Source: Acidimicrobiales bacterium | Lineage (GTDB): Bacteria > Actinomycetota > Acidimicrobiia > Acidimicrobiales > UBA8190 | DNA length: 64,000 bases | NCBI GenBank assembly: GCA_035531755.1 | Contig: DATKSK010000038.1 | Coordinates: 18,520 to 82,519 of the forward strand | Direction of reading: 5' to 3' | Shown here: positions 7,668 through 16,835 of the stretch, piece by piece | How positions within the stretch are numbered: the stretch's first letter is position 1 | Layout: each line of letters opens with the position of its first letter | Notes under the pieces: generated by a model | Told to the model about the DNA's origin: nothing | Databases searched by the model: none | Seen by the model: only the letters and a program-made list of their open reading frames with translations | Translations under genes and position numbers: made by a program

Positions 7668-8728
7668 CAGGCCACCTCTCCCTCGCCCACGGGCGCGGCC
7701 GGGCCCGGAGGGGCCAGCTCGACCCGCACGTCCGACCCGAGGGGGGACAGCGACACCAGTCGTCCCCGCCACAGGTCGGCGACCGTGCGGGCCCCGGGGC
7801 CGGCGAACATGGGCACGGCGTCGTCCCCGCCGAACAGGGCCGGCGTCAGGTACAGCACGTAGCGGTCGACGAGGCCCGCCGCGTGGAACGCGTGGGCCAC
7901 GCGGGCCCCGCCTTCCACCAGCAGTTGGAGCACGCCCTTGGCCCCGAGCTCGTCGAGCACGGAGCCGGGGTCCCCCGCCAGCTCGAGCGCGGGGTGGACG
8001 CGGGCGTCGGGCGGCGCCTGCCCGAGCACCACGCGCAGCGGCTGGTGGTCGGGAGCGGGCTCGAGCCGGGCGGTGAGCTCGGGGTCGTCGGCACGCACCG
8101 TCCCCGCGCCCACCAGGACGGCATCCGACGCGGCACGCAGCCGGTGGGCGTCGGCGCGGGCCTCGGCGCCGGTGAGCCAGCGCGACGTGCCGTCGGGGGC
8201 GGCGATGCGCCCGTCGAGGGTGGCGGCCAGCTTGAGCACGACCCAGGGGCGCCCCGTGCGACGGTGCTTCAGGTACGGCGCCAGCAGCTCGCCGGCCTCG
8301 TCGGCGGCGGTCCCGACGACGACGGTGATCCCCGCGGCCCGCAGCTCGTCGACGCCGCGCCCCGACACCTGGGGATCGGGGTCGACGAACGGCACCACCA
8401 CCCGGGACACCCCGGCGGCCACGATGGCCCGCGTGCACGGGGGCGTACGACCGTGGTGGGCGCAGGGCTCGAGCGTGGCGTAGAGCGTGGCGCCCCGGGC
8501 GAGGGCCCCGGCCGCCTCCAGCGCGACGACCTCGGCGTGAGGGCCGCCCGGCGGGGCGGTGGCCCCGTCGAAGCTCGAGCCGTCGGTGCCCACCACCACG
8601 GCGCCCACCCACGGGTTCGGGGACGTACGGGCCCGCACCTCGCCGGCCAGGGCGAGCGCCCGGCGCATGGCGGCGAGGTCGTCGTCCCGTTCGCCCGACC
8701 GGGGCTGCTCGGTGGAGGCCGGCGTCAT
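7667..8728 (-). CDS. ribD: Bifunctional riboflavin deaminase-reductase
   Basis: Deaminates and then reduces the product of GTP cyclohydrolase II. 353 aa. The deaminase domain carries the zinc site HAEVVALEAAG plus TLEPCAHHGRTPPC. The reductase half has VLKLAATLDGRIA and the C-terminal VEGGARVAHAF region. It lies 12 nt after rpe. The riboflavin synthase gene ribE, which in many actinobacteria stands between ribD and ribBA, is absent: ribBA follows directly. Confidence 0.96.
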   Translation of the reverse strand: MTPASTEQPRSGERDDDLAAMRRALALAGEVRARTSPNPWVGAVVVGTDGSSFDGATAPPGGPHAEVVALEAAGALARGATLYATLEPCAHHGRTPPCTRAIVAAGVSRVVVPFVDPDPQVSGRGVDELRAAGITVVVGTAADEAGELLAPYLKHRRTGRPWVVLKLAATLDGRIAAPDGTSRWLTGAEARADAHRLRAASDAVLVGAGTVRADDPELTARLEPAPDHQPLRVVLGQAPPDARVHPALELAGDPGSVLDELGAKGVLQLLVEGGARVAHAFHAAGLVDRYVLYLTPALFGGDDAVPMFAGPGARTVADLWRGRLVSLSPLGSDVRVELAPPGPAAPVGEGEVA

Positions 8729-8740
8729 GAGATCACAAGT

Positions 8741-9409
8741 CTACGTGGCCTCCGCCAGGGCCTTCTCGCCGGCGAGGCGGATCCGGCGGGCCGCCTCCCA
8801 GGGGTGCTCGTCGCCGAAGATGGCCGACCCCGCCACGAGCACGCGGGCGCCGGCCCGGACCACGGCGCCGGCGGTGCCCTCGTCGATGCCCCCGTCCACC
8901 TCGAGATCGGCCCCGAGGCCGCGCCGGTCCAGCGCGGCCCGGGTGCGGGCGATCTTGGGGAGCACCTCGGCCATGAACGCCTGGCCGCCGAAGCCGGGGT
9001 GCACGGTCATGCACAGGATCAGGTCGGCCTCGGCGAGGAAGGGGTCGATGGCCTCGTAGGGCGTCTCGGGGTTGATCGCCAGCCCGGCGCGCAGCCCGAG
9101 GGCCTTCGCCTCGGCCAGGAGCGCCGAAGTCTCCCCCACCTCGACGTGGACGGTGCACCCGTCCGCCCCGGCCTGGCGGAACGCCTCGAGGAAGGCCCCC
9201 GGGTCGGTCATCATGAGATGGCAGTCGAGGAACAGCCCGGTGTGGCGCCGCAGCGAGCGCACCACCGGGGGGCCGATCGTCAGGTTCGGGACGAAGTGGC
9301 CGTCCATGACGTCGACGTGCAGCCAGTCCGCCTCGGGGGCCACCTCGCCCACCGCCTCGGCCAGGTTGCCGAAGTCAGCCGACAACACCGACGGGGCGAT
9401 CCGCAGCAT
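8741..9409 (-). CDS. rpe: Ribulose-phosphate 3-epimerase
   Basis: Interconverts ribulose 5-phosphate and xylulose 5-phosphate in the pentose phosphate pathway, and so controls the ribulose 5-phosphate pool used by RibBA. 222 aa TIM barrel opening with LRIAPSVLSADFG. Metal and catalytic residues appear in HVDVMDGHFVPN, DCHLMM and MTVHPGFGGQAF, with LEVDGGID near the end. ATG 9409 is the family start. Rpe directly before ribD is a common actinobacterial arrangement. Confidence 0.97.
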   Translation of the reverse strand: MLRIAPSVLSADFGNLAEAVGEVAPEADWLHVDVMDGHFVPNLTIGPPVVRSLRRHTGLFLDCHLMMTDPGAFLEAFRQAGADGCTVHVEVGETSALLAEAKALGLRAGLAINPETPYEAIDPFLAEADLILCMTVHPGFGGQAFMAEVLPKIARTRAALDRRGLGADLEVDGGIDEGTAGAVVRAGARVLVAGSAIFGDEHPWEAARRIRLAGEKALAEAT

Positions 9410-9420
9410 CGCGGCCGAGC

Positions 9421-10347
9421 CTACCGGCCCGGCTCCTCGCCCCCGAGCCGCTCGCCGGGGCGCGGGCGCGCCCCCTGCAGCCATGCCGTCGCCGGCATCG
9501 GCCGTTTGCCGGCGGGCTGCACGTCGAGGAGCTCGAGCACACCCGCGCCGGTCACGACCGCCGTGCCGACCATCGTCCCCGGCACCGCCGGGGCGCTCCC
9601 GGCGGCGGCCTCGCCGGGGCCCTCCCCGGCCAGGCGAGGGCGGGCCCGGGCGTCGAGCACCCGCAGGCGCCCGCCCCGGAACGTCGTCCAGGCCCGGTCC
9701 AACCGCGTCAGGCGCTCGAGCTCGGCGGCGGGCCGGGACCAGTCGAGGCGCAGCTCGTCGGGGTCGATCTTGGCGGCATAGGTCGGCTCCCCCTGCTGGG
9801 GGTCGCCCGGCGCCAGGGCATCGACGCCGTCCACCAGCGCGTCGACGAGGAGGCGGGCGCCGACGACGGCGAGCCGGTTCGTGAGCGCCGCGGCGTGCTC
9901 GTGCGGCTCGATCGGCACACGCTGCGAGGCCAGCACCGGACCGGTGTCGAGGCCTTGCTCGAGTCGCATCAGGCACACCCCGGTGTCCTCGTCGCCGGCG
10001 AGCAGGGCCCGCTCCACCGGCGCCGCGCCGCGCCAGCGGGGCAGCAGGGAGAAGTGGACGTTCACCATGGGCAGCACGGCCAACACGGGCGCCGGCACGA
10101 TGCGGCCGTAGGCCACCACCACACCCAGCTCGGCACCGGACTCGGTCACGTCGGCCAGGTGGTCGGTCACGGCCACACCGAGGTGGAGGGCGAGGCGCTT
10201 GACCGGGCTCGGCGAGCGGTCCGCGCCCCGCCCGCGTCGCGTGTCGGCGCGGCTCACCACCAACACCACGTCGTGCCCGGCCCGGACCAGCGCGTCGAGG
10301 CAGACGGCTGCGGCCGTCGGTGACCCGAGGAATGCCAGCCGCGCCAC
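9421..10347 (-). CDS. fmt: Methionyl-tRNA formyltransferase
   Basis: Formylates initiator Met-tRNA with 10-formyltetrahydrofolate. 308 aa. The catalytic domain has VVVAYGRIVP and the NVHFSLLPRWRGAAPVERAL signature (Asn and His of the active site), then MRLEQGLDTGPVL. The C-terminal OB-like domain is present, with an Ala/Gly-rich insertion at about residues 245-260. The gene lies 16 nt downstream of def, which reverses the same modification after translation. Confidence 0.96.
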   Translation of the reverse strand: MARLAFLGSPTAAAVCLDALVRAGHDVVLVVSRADTRRGRGADRSPSPVKRLALHLGVAVTDHLADVTESGAELGVVVAYGRIVPAPVLAVLPMVNVHFSLLPRWRGAAPVERALLAGDEDTGVCLMRLEQGLDTGPVLASQRVPIEPHEHAAALTNRLAVVGARLLVDALVDGVDALAPGDPQQGEPTYAAKIDPDELRLDWSRPAAELERLTRLDRAWTTFRGGRLRVLDARARPRLAGEGPGEAAAGSAPAVPGTMVGTAVVTGAGVLELLDVQPAGKRPMPATAWLQGARPRPGERLGGEEPGR

Positions 10348-10363
10348 CGGGGCCAGCGCGTCG

Positions 10364-10930
10364 CTACAGGCCGGGGTGCCCCGCCGGCTGCTCCCCCGCC
10401 GTCAGCGTGCGGAGCCCGTCGGGGTCGGCGTCGGGCAGGCCCAGCGCCCGCGCCCGCAGGATCCGCTTGGCCTCCTTGCGCTGGTCCTCGTCGAGCCGCT
10501 CCACCAGCAGCACGCCGTCGAGGTGGTCGACCTCGTGCTGGAACACGCGGGCCACGAACTCGTCGGCCTCGATGGAGACCACGTTTCCCTCGAGGTCGAC
10601 GCCGGTGAGGTGGACCTCCTTCGGGCGCACGATGGGCCACGACAGGCCCGGCACCGACAGGCAGCCCTCCTCGTAGGTCCACTCGCCGCGTACCTCGCTG
10701 AGCACGGGGTTCACGACGGTGCGGGGGCCCAGGCCGTCGCCGGCGTCGTACACGAACATGCGCTTCTGCACGCCGACCTGCGGCGCCGCCAGGCCCACCC
10801 CGGGCGCCTCGTACATGGTCTGCACCATGTCGTCGGCCAGCTGCTTGAGCCGGCCGTCGATGGTGTCGACCTCCGGGGCGCGCAGGCGCAGCACGGGGTC
10901 GCCGTAGAGGCGGATGGAGTACTGCGACAC
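10364..10930 (-). CDS. def: Peptide deformylase
   Basis: Metalloenzyme removing the formyl group from nascent proteins. 188 aa. The three family motifs are present: GVGLAAPQVG, EEGCLSVPG and QHEVDHLDG (metal ligands Cys, His, His). Start GTG 10930 gives SQYSIRLYGDPVLR, the usual opening. An overlapping ATG in another frame three bases away is not used. Confidence 0.96.
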   Translation of the reverse strand: MSQYSIRLYGDPVLRLRAPEVDTIDGRLKQLADDMVQTMYEAPGVGLAAPQVGVQKRMFVYDAGDGLGPRTVVNPVLSEVRGEWTYEEGCLSVPGLSWPIVRPKEVHLTGVDLEGNVVSIEADEFVARVFQHEVDHLDGVLLVERLDEDQRKEAKRILRARALGLPDADPDGLRTLTAGEQPAGHPGL

Positions 10931-11010
10931 ACGGCCATCGTACCGGCGGCGCCGGCCGGCCCGGCACGACGGGCACCGGGGTCGGGTCGGCCGCGGTGCT
11001 CCGGCGGCCC

Positions 11011-12942
11011 TCAGGCGCGCACCGGGTCGACCTCCACCCGGAGGCGGCCGGCGGGGCGCGGCACCGACGCCAACAGGTCGCACAGCGAGGCGTGGTCCGG
11101 CGCCCGCACCGACCAGGCGGCGTCGACGGGGCCGGTCACCTGCACGCCGGGGGGCGCCGCCGACCGCAGGGCGGCGCCGTAGACGTCGGCGGCGGCGCCC
11201 GAGACGACCGCCAGGGCGCTGAACGGCGGCAGGCCCAGCGCCTCGCGCATGGCGGACTCGGCCGCGGCCAGCACGCCGGGGTCGGCCGACACCGCGGCCT
11301 CGAGGACCGGGTGCCGGGGTTGGCGCGTCTGCACCAGCACGCGTCCCGGCGCGCGGTCGCCGCGCAGGGCGCCGTCGGGGCCCGCCACCAGCCGGGCGGC
11401 GCGGGCGATCAGCGCCAGGGCCTGCTCACCGGCGCGGAAGCGGGGGGCGAGGAGCTCGGAGTCGAACTCCAGGAACGCCACCACGTCCGCGCTCGCCACC
11501 CGGTGCAGCGCAGCCTCTGTGCCCACCACCACCGACGCGTCGCGTCCCGCGGTGTCGGGCTCTCCCGCCGGTGCGGGACCCCAGACCTCGGCCACCGGGA
11601 CGCCGGCGAGGGCCTCGAGCTCCTCGCGCAGCCGCGTCACACCACGCCGGAGCGCCTTGGTGCGCGTGGCGCCGCAGCGGGCGCACACCACGGGGCGTTC
11701 CAGGCCACAGCGCCGGCATCGCAGGTGCGGCGGCGCCCCGCCCTCCGGCACGGTCGGGGACGGCACGGTCGGGGACGGCACGGTCGGGGACGGCGCCTCG
11801 GGCCGGCGCCCACGAGGGGCGGCTGTCCCGACGAGCTCGAGGGCGGCACCGCAGGTCTCGCAGCGCGCCAGCTCGCCGCACGCCGCGCACGACACCAGGC
11901 GCACGCCGCCGGTGCGGTTGACGACGCACACGACCCGCCGCCCCGGCGCGCCGGACGCCCACCGCAGCAGCTGCACCAGGCGCTCCGAGAAGACCCCGGT
12001 CCGGGGATCGTCGCCCCCGCGGTCCACGACCTCGACCGCCGGCCAACCTCGGCGCTCGGCGGCGCGGGAGGCGACGACGAGCCGTCCGGCCGCCAGGACC
12101 TCGAGTGTCGGGCAGGACGACACCAGCGCGCAGGGCGCCCCGTCGCGGCGGGCCCGCTCCGCCACCACGGCCCACGCCGCCCAGGTCGGGGCGCGCTCCT
12201 CGTGGTACGCCTCGTCATGGGCGTCGAGGACCACGGCGGCGGCGAGGCGCGGCAGCGGCGCGAAGGCCGCCGCCCGCGTCCCGACGACGACACACCCCCC
12301 GGCGCGTGCGGCCGCCCAGTCGCCGGGGAGCAGCGCCACCGGGGCGCCCGCGGCCCCCAGGCGCCGGGCCACGTCGGCGGCCCCCTGGTGCCCGGGCGCG
12401 AGCACGAGGACACCACCCTCGGCGCCGGCGCGCCCCAGCATGGCGGCGGCCGCCTCGCAGACGGGCGCGGGGTCGGTGGCGGGCCCGAGCCTGACCACCG
12501 TCGTCCCGCCGGCCAGCGCGGCGCCGGCCACCTCGTCGACGACGCCGCCCGACGGCGGCGACCCGGGGCCCCCGCCCCGTCGCGACGGGCCGGGCCCCCC
12601 GAGGGCGCGCACCATCACCGGCGACGAGGCGGTGCGCAGCAACGCCGGGACGGGGCCGGCCCATCGCCACGCCGCCCACTGCGCCAGGTCGAGCACGGCG
12701 GAGGGCGGCCCCCAGCCGCGCACCGACGCCAACGGGCGCAATGCCACCCCGGGAAGGGGCTCGACGTCGTCGGCCACGACCCACCCCGCCACCCGGCGCC
12801 CGTGCAGGACGACGCGCACCTGGGTGCCCACCTGCACGCGCTCGGCGACGTCAGCGGGGACGACGTAGTCGAACGTCTTGCGCAGCGCGCTCACGTCCGG
12901 GAGGACCCGCACGACGCGCTCGCGCCTCACCCCCGCCGCCAT
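11011..12942 (-). CDS. priA: Primosomal protein N' (PriA-like, helicase motifs lost)
   Basis: Replication-restart protein related to PriA, 643 aa. The N-terminal 3'-DNA-binding domain (LPDVSALRKTFDYVVP) and the zinc-binding domain with paired cysteines (CAACGELARCETC, LRCRRCG, CARCG) are present. There is no Walker A GxGKT, and the DEAH position reads DAHDEAY, so ATP-driven unwinding is unlikely. This loss is known in actinobacterial PriA. A 15-bp tandem repeat (11747-11791) inserts three PSPTV units inside the zinc domain. ATG 12942 is preceded at 6 nt by a CAGAAT -10-like box, which suggests a leaderless transcript for the whole operon. Confidence 0.9.
   Translation of the reverse strand: MAAGVRRERVVRVLPDVSALRKTFDYVVPADVAERVQVGTQVRVVLHGRRVAGWVVADDVEPLPGVALRPLASVRGWGPPSAVLDLAQWAAWRWAGPVPALLRTASSPVMVRALGGPGPSRRGGGPGSPPSGGVVDEVAGAALAGGTTVVRLGPATDPAPVCEAAAAMLGRAGAEGGVLVLAPGHQGAADVARRLGAAGAPVALLPGDWAAARAGGCVVVGTRAAAFAPLPRLAAAVVLDAHDEAYHEERAPTWAAWAVVAERARRDGAPCALVSSCPTLEVLAAGRLVVASRAAERRGWPAVEVVDRGGDDPRTGVFSERLVQLLRWASGAPGRRVVCVVNRTGGVRLVSCAACGELARCETCGAALELVGTAAPRGRRPEAPSPTVPSPTVPSPTVPEGGAPPHLRCRRCGLERPVVCARCGATRTKALRRGVTRLREELEALAGVPVAEVWGPAPAGEPDTAGRDASVVVGTEAALHRVASADVVAFLEFDSELLAPRFRAGEQALALIARAARLVAGPDGALRGDRAPGRVLVQTRQPRHPVLEAAVSADPGVLAAAESAMREALGLPPFSALAVVSGAAADVYGAALRSAAPPGVQVTGPVDAAWSVRAPDHASLCDLLASVPRPAGRLRVEVDPVRA
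11747..11791. repeat. 15-bp tandem repeat in priA (3 copies)
   Basis: Three perfect copies of a 15-bp unit (11747-11761, 11762-11776, 11777-11791) encode a Pro-Ser-Pro-Thr-Val repeat inside the zinc-binding domain, between its two cysteine groups. Because 15 is divisible by 3, copy-number change would keep the frame. Confidence 0.9.
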
Positions 12943-12948
12943 GGGGGC

Positions 12949-12954
12949 ATTCTG
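12949..12954 (-). promoter_or_regulatory. Candidate -10 of the priA-rib-hisG operon
   Basis: CAGAAT on the minus strand, 6 nt before the priA ATG. It keeps the conserved A2 and T6 of the -10 hexamer. No -35 consensus is seen. Confidence 0.4.
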
Positions 12955-12991
12955 ACGTGGCGTCGTGTCGGTTGCCCCCGGCGCCGGACGC

Positions 12992-14188
12992 CTAGAGGCT
13001 CAGCGCCCGCTTGAGGTCGTCCACCCGGGGGGTGGCCTCCCAGGTGAATTCCTTGTCCGAGCGCCCGAAGTGGCCGTAGGCGGCCGTGCGGCGGTAGATG
13101 GGCCGCTTGAGGTCGAGGTCGCGCACGATGGCCGCCGGGCGCAGGTCGAAGAGCTCGCGCACCGCGTGCTCGATCTTGTCGGGGTCGACCGCCTCCGTGC
13201 CGAACGTGTCCACCATGAGCGAGACGGGCCGCGCCACGCCGATGGCGTACGCCACCTGCACCTCGCAGCGGCGCGCCGCGCCGGACGCCACCACGTGCTT
13301 GGCCACCCAGCGCGCCGCGTAGGCGGCCGAGCGGTCCACCTTGGACGGGTCCTTGCCCGAGAACGCCCCGCCGCCGTGGCGGGCCATGCCCCCGTAGGTG
13401 TCGACGATGATCTTGCGCCCGGTCAGCCCGGTGTCGGCGTGGGGGCCGCCCAGCTCGAACCGGCCGGTCGGGTTGGCGAGCACCCGGAGGCCCGAGGCGT
13501 CGAGGTCCGGCGGCAGGAGGGGGTGGATCACGTGCTCGCGCAGGTCGGGCAGCAGCAGCGTCTCGATGTCGACGCCCGGGGCGTGCTGCGTCGAGATGAG
13601 GATGGTGTCGATGGCCACGGGCCGGCCGTTGTCGTAGATCACCGAGACCTGGGTCTTGCCGTCGGGCCGCAGGTAGGGCAGGACACCGACGCGCCGCACC
13701 TGGGCGAGGCGCTGCGCCAGCCGGTGCGCCATCCAGATCGGCAGGGGCATGAGGTCGGGCGTCTCGTCGCAGGCATACCCGAACATCATCCCCTGGTCAC
13801 CCGCGCCCTGGGCGTTGAGCTGGTCCTCGCCTCCGGAGCCGGTGCGCACCTCCTGGGCGGCGGTGACCCCCTGGGCGATGTCGGGGGACTGCTCGTCGAG
13901 CGCCACCATGACTCCGCAGGTGCGGCCGTTGAAGCCGTGGGAGTCGCTGTCGTACCCGATGTCGCACACCACGGAACGGACCAGGCTGGCGATGTCGATG
14001 TAGCACTTGGTCGAGATCTCCCCGGCCACCACGACCAGCCCGGTGGTGAGCATCGTCTCGCACGCGACCCGGGCGTTCGGGTCCGACTCGAGCACGGCGT
14101 CGAGCACCGAGTCGGAGATCTGGTCCGCCATCTTGTCGGGATGTCCCTCGGTCACCGACTCCGATGTGAAGGTGTGGCGCGTGGTCAC
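12992..14188 (-). CDS. metK: S-adenosylmethionine synthetase
   Basis: Makes S-adenosylmethionine from ATP and methionine. 398 aa. Signature segments: [28 protein letters not shown] and the P-loop-like [16 protein letters not shown]. The start is GTG 14188, overlapping the coaBC stop as GTGA. It is the last gene of the pyrimidine/core operon. Confidence 0.98.
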   Translation of the reverse strand: MTTRHTFTSESVTEGHPDKMADQISDSVLDAVLESDPNARVACETMLTTGLVVVAGEISTKCYIDIASLVRSVVCDIGYDSDSHGFNGRTCGVMVALDEQSPDIAQGVTAAQEVRTGSGGEDQLNAQGAGDQGMMFGYACDETPDLMPLPIWMAHRLAQRLAQVRRVGVLPYLRPDGKTQVSVIYDNGRPVAIDTILISTQHAPGVDIETLLLPDLREHVIHPLLPPDLDASGLRVLANPTGRFELGGPHADTGLTGRKIIVDTYGGMARHGGGAFSGKDPSKVDRSAAYAARWVAKHVVASGAARRCEVQVAYAIGVARPVSLMVDTFGTEAVDPDKIEHAVRELFDLRPAAIVRDLDLKRPIYRRTAAYGHFGRSDKEFTWEATPRVDDLKRALSL

Positions 14189-15471
14189 GTCTCGCTCCTC
14201 GCATTGTGGTCCCCCCCGGGGACGTCGGCGTGCCGCGCGCCCCCACCCGGGCGTGGGAGGCCCAGGCGGTCGACAACACTATCCAATATGGCGTGGGCGA
14301 CCTCGATCTTGGAGGCCAGCGGCACGTCCCGGCTGGTGCCGTCGGCGCCCATGATGGTCACGGCGTTGGTGTCGTGGTCGAAGCCCACGTGCTCGGCCGA
14401 GACGTCGTTGGCCACCATCAGATCGACGCCCTTGGCCTCGAGCTTGGCCGCCGCCCGCCCGGGCACGTCGTGGGTCTCGGCCGCGAAGCCCACCAGCACC
14501 TGGCCCGGCGGTCGTCGGCGGCCCAGCTCGGAGAGGATGTCGGGCGTGGGCTCGAGCACGAGCTCGGGCAGGCCGTCGGCCTTCGACAGCTTCGTGTCGG
14601 CCGCCGCCTTGGGCCGGAAGTCGGCCACCGCCGCCGCCATGACCACCACGTCCGCCGTCGCGGCGTGCTCGAGCATGGCCCGCTCCATGTCCGCCGCCGT
14701 CTCCACCGGGACGACCGACACCCCCCCGGCGGCCGTCCGGGGCGACGTGGTCACGAGGACCACCGTGGCGCCGCGTTCGGCCGCGGCCCGGGCCACGGCG
14801 TGCCCCTGCTTCCCCGACGAGCGGTTCGAGATGAAGCGCACCGGGTCGATGGGCTCGCGCGTCCCGCCGGCGCTCACGACCACGCGGCGCCCCGCGAGGT
14901 CGGCGCTGTGGGACAGCGCTCCCCCGTGCACCAGCACGGCCAACGCGGCGTGCACGATGTCGGCAGGCTCGGCGAGTCGCCCGGCGCCGACGTCACCGCC
15001 CGCCAGCCGCCCCTCGCCGGGCTCGACCACGTGCACGCCGCGCCGGCGCAGTACCGCCATGTTGTCCTGCACGGCGGGGTGCTCCCACATCTCGGTGTGC
15101 ATCGCCGGGCACACCATCACCGGCGCGCGCGTGGCGAGCACCGTCGCCGTCAGCAGCCCGTCGCTGATGCCGGCCGCGTAACAGCCCAGGAACCGCGCCG
15201 TCGCCGGGGCCACGAGCACGAGGTCGGCGCGCCGGCCCAGGGTGGTGTGCGGGATCGGGTCGGCCTCCGACCACAACGACTGCTGCACCGGCTCGGACGC
15301 CAGCGCCGAGAAGGTGACCGCGCCGACGAAGCGGGTGGCGTCCTCGGTGAGGACGGGGACGACGTGGGCACCCGCGTCGACGAGCCGCCGGCACACCTCG
15401 ACCGCCTTGTAGGCGGCGATCCCCCCGGTCACACCGAGGACGATCGTCTTCCCCGCTGCGGGTCCTGTCAT
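14185..15471 (-). CDS. coaBC: Phosphopantothenoylcysteine decarboxylase/synthase
   Basis: Two steps of coenzyme A synthesis in one protein, 428 aa. The N-terminal flavoprotein CoaC domain has [11 protein letters not shown], the catalytic His in PIPHTTLG, and PAMHTEMW. The C-terminal CoaB domain begins [18 protein letters not shown] and contains [11 protein letters not shown] 15471. It follows rpoZ after 46 nt, an arrangement (gmk-rpoZ-coaBC-metK) common in actinobacteria. Confidence 0.97.
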   Translation of the reverse strand: MTGPAAGKTIVLGVTGGIAAYKAVEVCRRLVDAGAHVVPVLTEDATRFVGAVTFSALASEPVQQSLWSEADPIPHTTLGRRADLVLVAPATARFLGCYAAGISDGLLTATVLATRAPVMVCPAMHTEMWEHPAVQDNMAVLRRRGVHVVEPGEGRLAGGDVGAGRLAEPADIVHAALAVLVHGGALSHSADLAGRRVVVSAGGTREPIDPVRFISNRSSGKQGHAVARAAAERGATVVLVTTSPRTAAGGVSVVPVETAADMERAMLEHAATADVVVMAAAVADFRPKAAADTKLSKADGLPELVLEPTPDILSELGRRRPPGQVLVGFAAETHDVPGRAAAKLEAKGVDLMVANDVSAEHVGFDHDTNAVTIMGADGTSRDVPLASKIEVAHAILDSVVDRLGLPRPGGGARHADVPGGDHNARSET

Positions 15472-15517
15472 CGAACTCCGAATGCTCGGGCGGGCGCGGG
15501 CGGGACCGGCCCGCCTG

Positions 15518-15913
15518 CTACTCGCCGGCCTCAGGCTCCTCGGCGGCGAGCTCGCCGGTGACGGCTATGACCTCGGGCCCGGCGACGGGCTCGGCGACGG
15601 CCTCGACCGCGTCCGGCCCCGGCTCGCCCTCGACCCCGTCGGCTCCCTCGGCGCCCTCCTCGCCCGGCTCGGGGCGGTGGAAGGTGGCCTTGCCGGCGGC
15701 GATCTCCTCGAAGGCGATGGTGAGCGGCTTGCCCGAGACGGACGTCACCTGGGGCGGGACCACGACCCCGAGGCCCTCGCCCAGCTGGTTGTAGTACGAG
15801 TTGATCTGGCGGGCGCGCTTGGCCGACAGGGCGACCAGGGTGAACTTCGAGTCGACCTTGTCGAGAAGGTCCTCGACGGGCGGGTCCATGAGCGTCGTGC
15901 GGCGCTGGGCCAT
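15518..15913 (-). CDS. rpoZ: RNA polymerase omega subunit
   Basis: Small RNA polymerase subunit that stabilises beta'. 131 aa. The conserved core is MDPPVEDLLDKVDSKFTLV, ALSAKRARQINSYYNQLGEG and PLTIAFEEIAAGK. The last 45 residues form an acidic Glu/Gly/Ala-rich tail. The ATG at 15913 directly abuts the gmk stop. Confidence 0.95.
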   Translation of the reverse strand: MAQRRTTLMDPPVEDLLDKVDSKFTLVALSAKRARQINSYYNQLGEGLGVVVPPQVTSVSGKPLTIAFEEIAAGKATFHRPEPGEEGAEGADGVEGEPGPDAVEAVAEPVAGPEVIAVTGELAAEEPEAGE

Positions 15914-16486
15914 TCAGGCTCCTCCGGAGGGGCCGGCCGCTGGCGCCGGCGGGGAATTGCGGTGAACGTCCAGTATACCGGCCACCTCGGCCACGGCCCG
16001 ATCCACCTCGTCGTTCACGACCACGAGGGACGTCAGCTGCCTGCCGATGCGCTCCTCCTCGGCGCCCTTGTCCAGGCGCCGGCGGACTTCGGCCTCGTCG
16101 TCCCCCCGCCGGCGCAGGCGTTCGGCCTGGACCTCGGGCGACGGCGGCAGGAGCAAGACGACGAGGGCATCGGGTCGACGCTCCTTCACCTGGCGGGCAC
16201 CCTGCAGGTCGATCTCGAGGACGAGGTCCCTGCCGGCCGGCACGTCGGGGAGGGGCGTGCCGTAGAGGTGCCCGAGGAATTCCGCCCATTCGAGGAATCC
16301 CCCGGCGGCGACCTTCTCCTCGAAGCGGGCGCGGTCCACGAATGTATAGGCGTCGTCGGACTCACCGACCCGGCGTGGGCGCGTCGTCCACGAGCGGCTG
16401 AGCCAGAGTCCGGGATCGCCTTCGACCAGCCGGGCGGCGACGGTCCCCTTGCCGGCCCCGCCGGGCCCGGAGATGACGAGGATCAG
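15914..16486 (-). CDS. gmk: Guanylate kinase, probable CTG start
   Basis: Phosphorylates GMP to GDP. The P-loop ISGPGGAGKGT, the GMP-binding SRSWTTRPRR..GESDDAYTFV and IDLQGARQV are all encoded. The first conventional start (GTG 16339) would cut off the P-loop, so it cannot be right. No ATG, GTG or TTG occurs upstream in frame. CTG 16486 overlaps the mihF stop as CTGA, and would start the protein MILVISGPGG, exactly where the family begins (190 aa). No strong Shine-Dalgarno is seen, so coupling to mihF is likely. Confidence 0.9.
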   Translation of the reverse strand: MILVISGPGGAGKGTVAARLVEGDPGLWLSRSWTTRPRRVGESDDAYTFVDRARFEEKVAAGGFLEWAEFLGHLYGTPLPDVPAGRDLVLEIDLQGARQVKERRPDALVVLLLPPSPEVQAERLRRRGDDEAEVRRRLDKGAEEERIGRQLTSLVVVNDEVDRAVAEVAGILDVHRNSPPAPAAGPSGGA

Positions 16487-16815
16487 GACTTCGCGGTGTG
16501 CGAGAGCAGGGCGTCGCGCTGGTTGGCACCGAGACCTTGCAGGCGACGACTCTCGCTGATCCCCACCGTCTCCATGAGACGGCGGGCCTTGACCTTGCCC
16601 AGGCCGGGAAGCGACTCCAGGACCGACAGCACCTTCATCTTGCCGACGGTCTCGTCCTTCTCCGACCGCTGGAGGAGCTCGGACAGGGTGATCGAGCCCA
16701 TCTTGAGCTTCTCCTTCACCTCGGCCCGCTCGCGGCGGACCCTGGCGGCCTTGTCCAGCGCCGCCTGGCGCTGCTCCGGAGTGAGTGCGGGAGGTTGCGG
16801 CATGTGGGCCACCAT
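16483..16815 (-). CDS. mihF: Actinobacterial integration host factor
   Basis: Nucleoid-associated DNA-binding protein of the mIHF type, 110 aa, unrelated in sequence to HU/IHF. Diagnostic are LTPEQRQAALDKAARVRRERAE, the GKMKVLSVLESLPGLGK helix-turn-helix segment and RRLQGLG. I chose ATG 16815, since AGGAGGG stands about 5 nt before it; ATG 16803 (MPQPPALT) has no site at proper distance. The protein is restricted to Actinobacteria, which supports the taxonomic call. It overlaps gmk by 4 nt. Confidence 0.94.
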   Translation of the reverse strand: MVAHMPQPPALTPEQRQAALDKAARVRRERAEVKEKLKMGSITLSELLQRSEKDETVGKMKVLSVLESLPGLGKVKARRLMETVGISESRRLQGLGANQRDALLSHTAKS

Positions 16816-16835
16816 AGCGCCCTCCTGGGCGGTGG

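Noticed and set aside
8729..8740. FMN riboswitch before ribD
   Set aside because: ribD lies 12 nt after rpe inside an operon, so there is no room for an RFN element.
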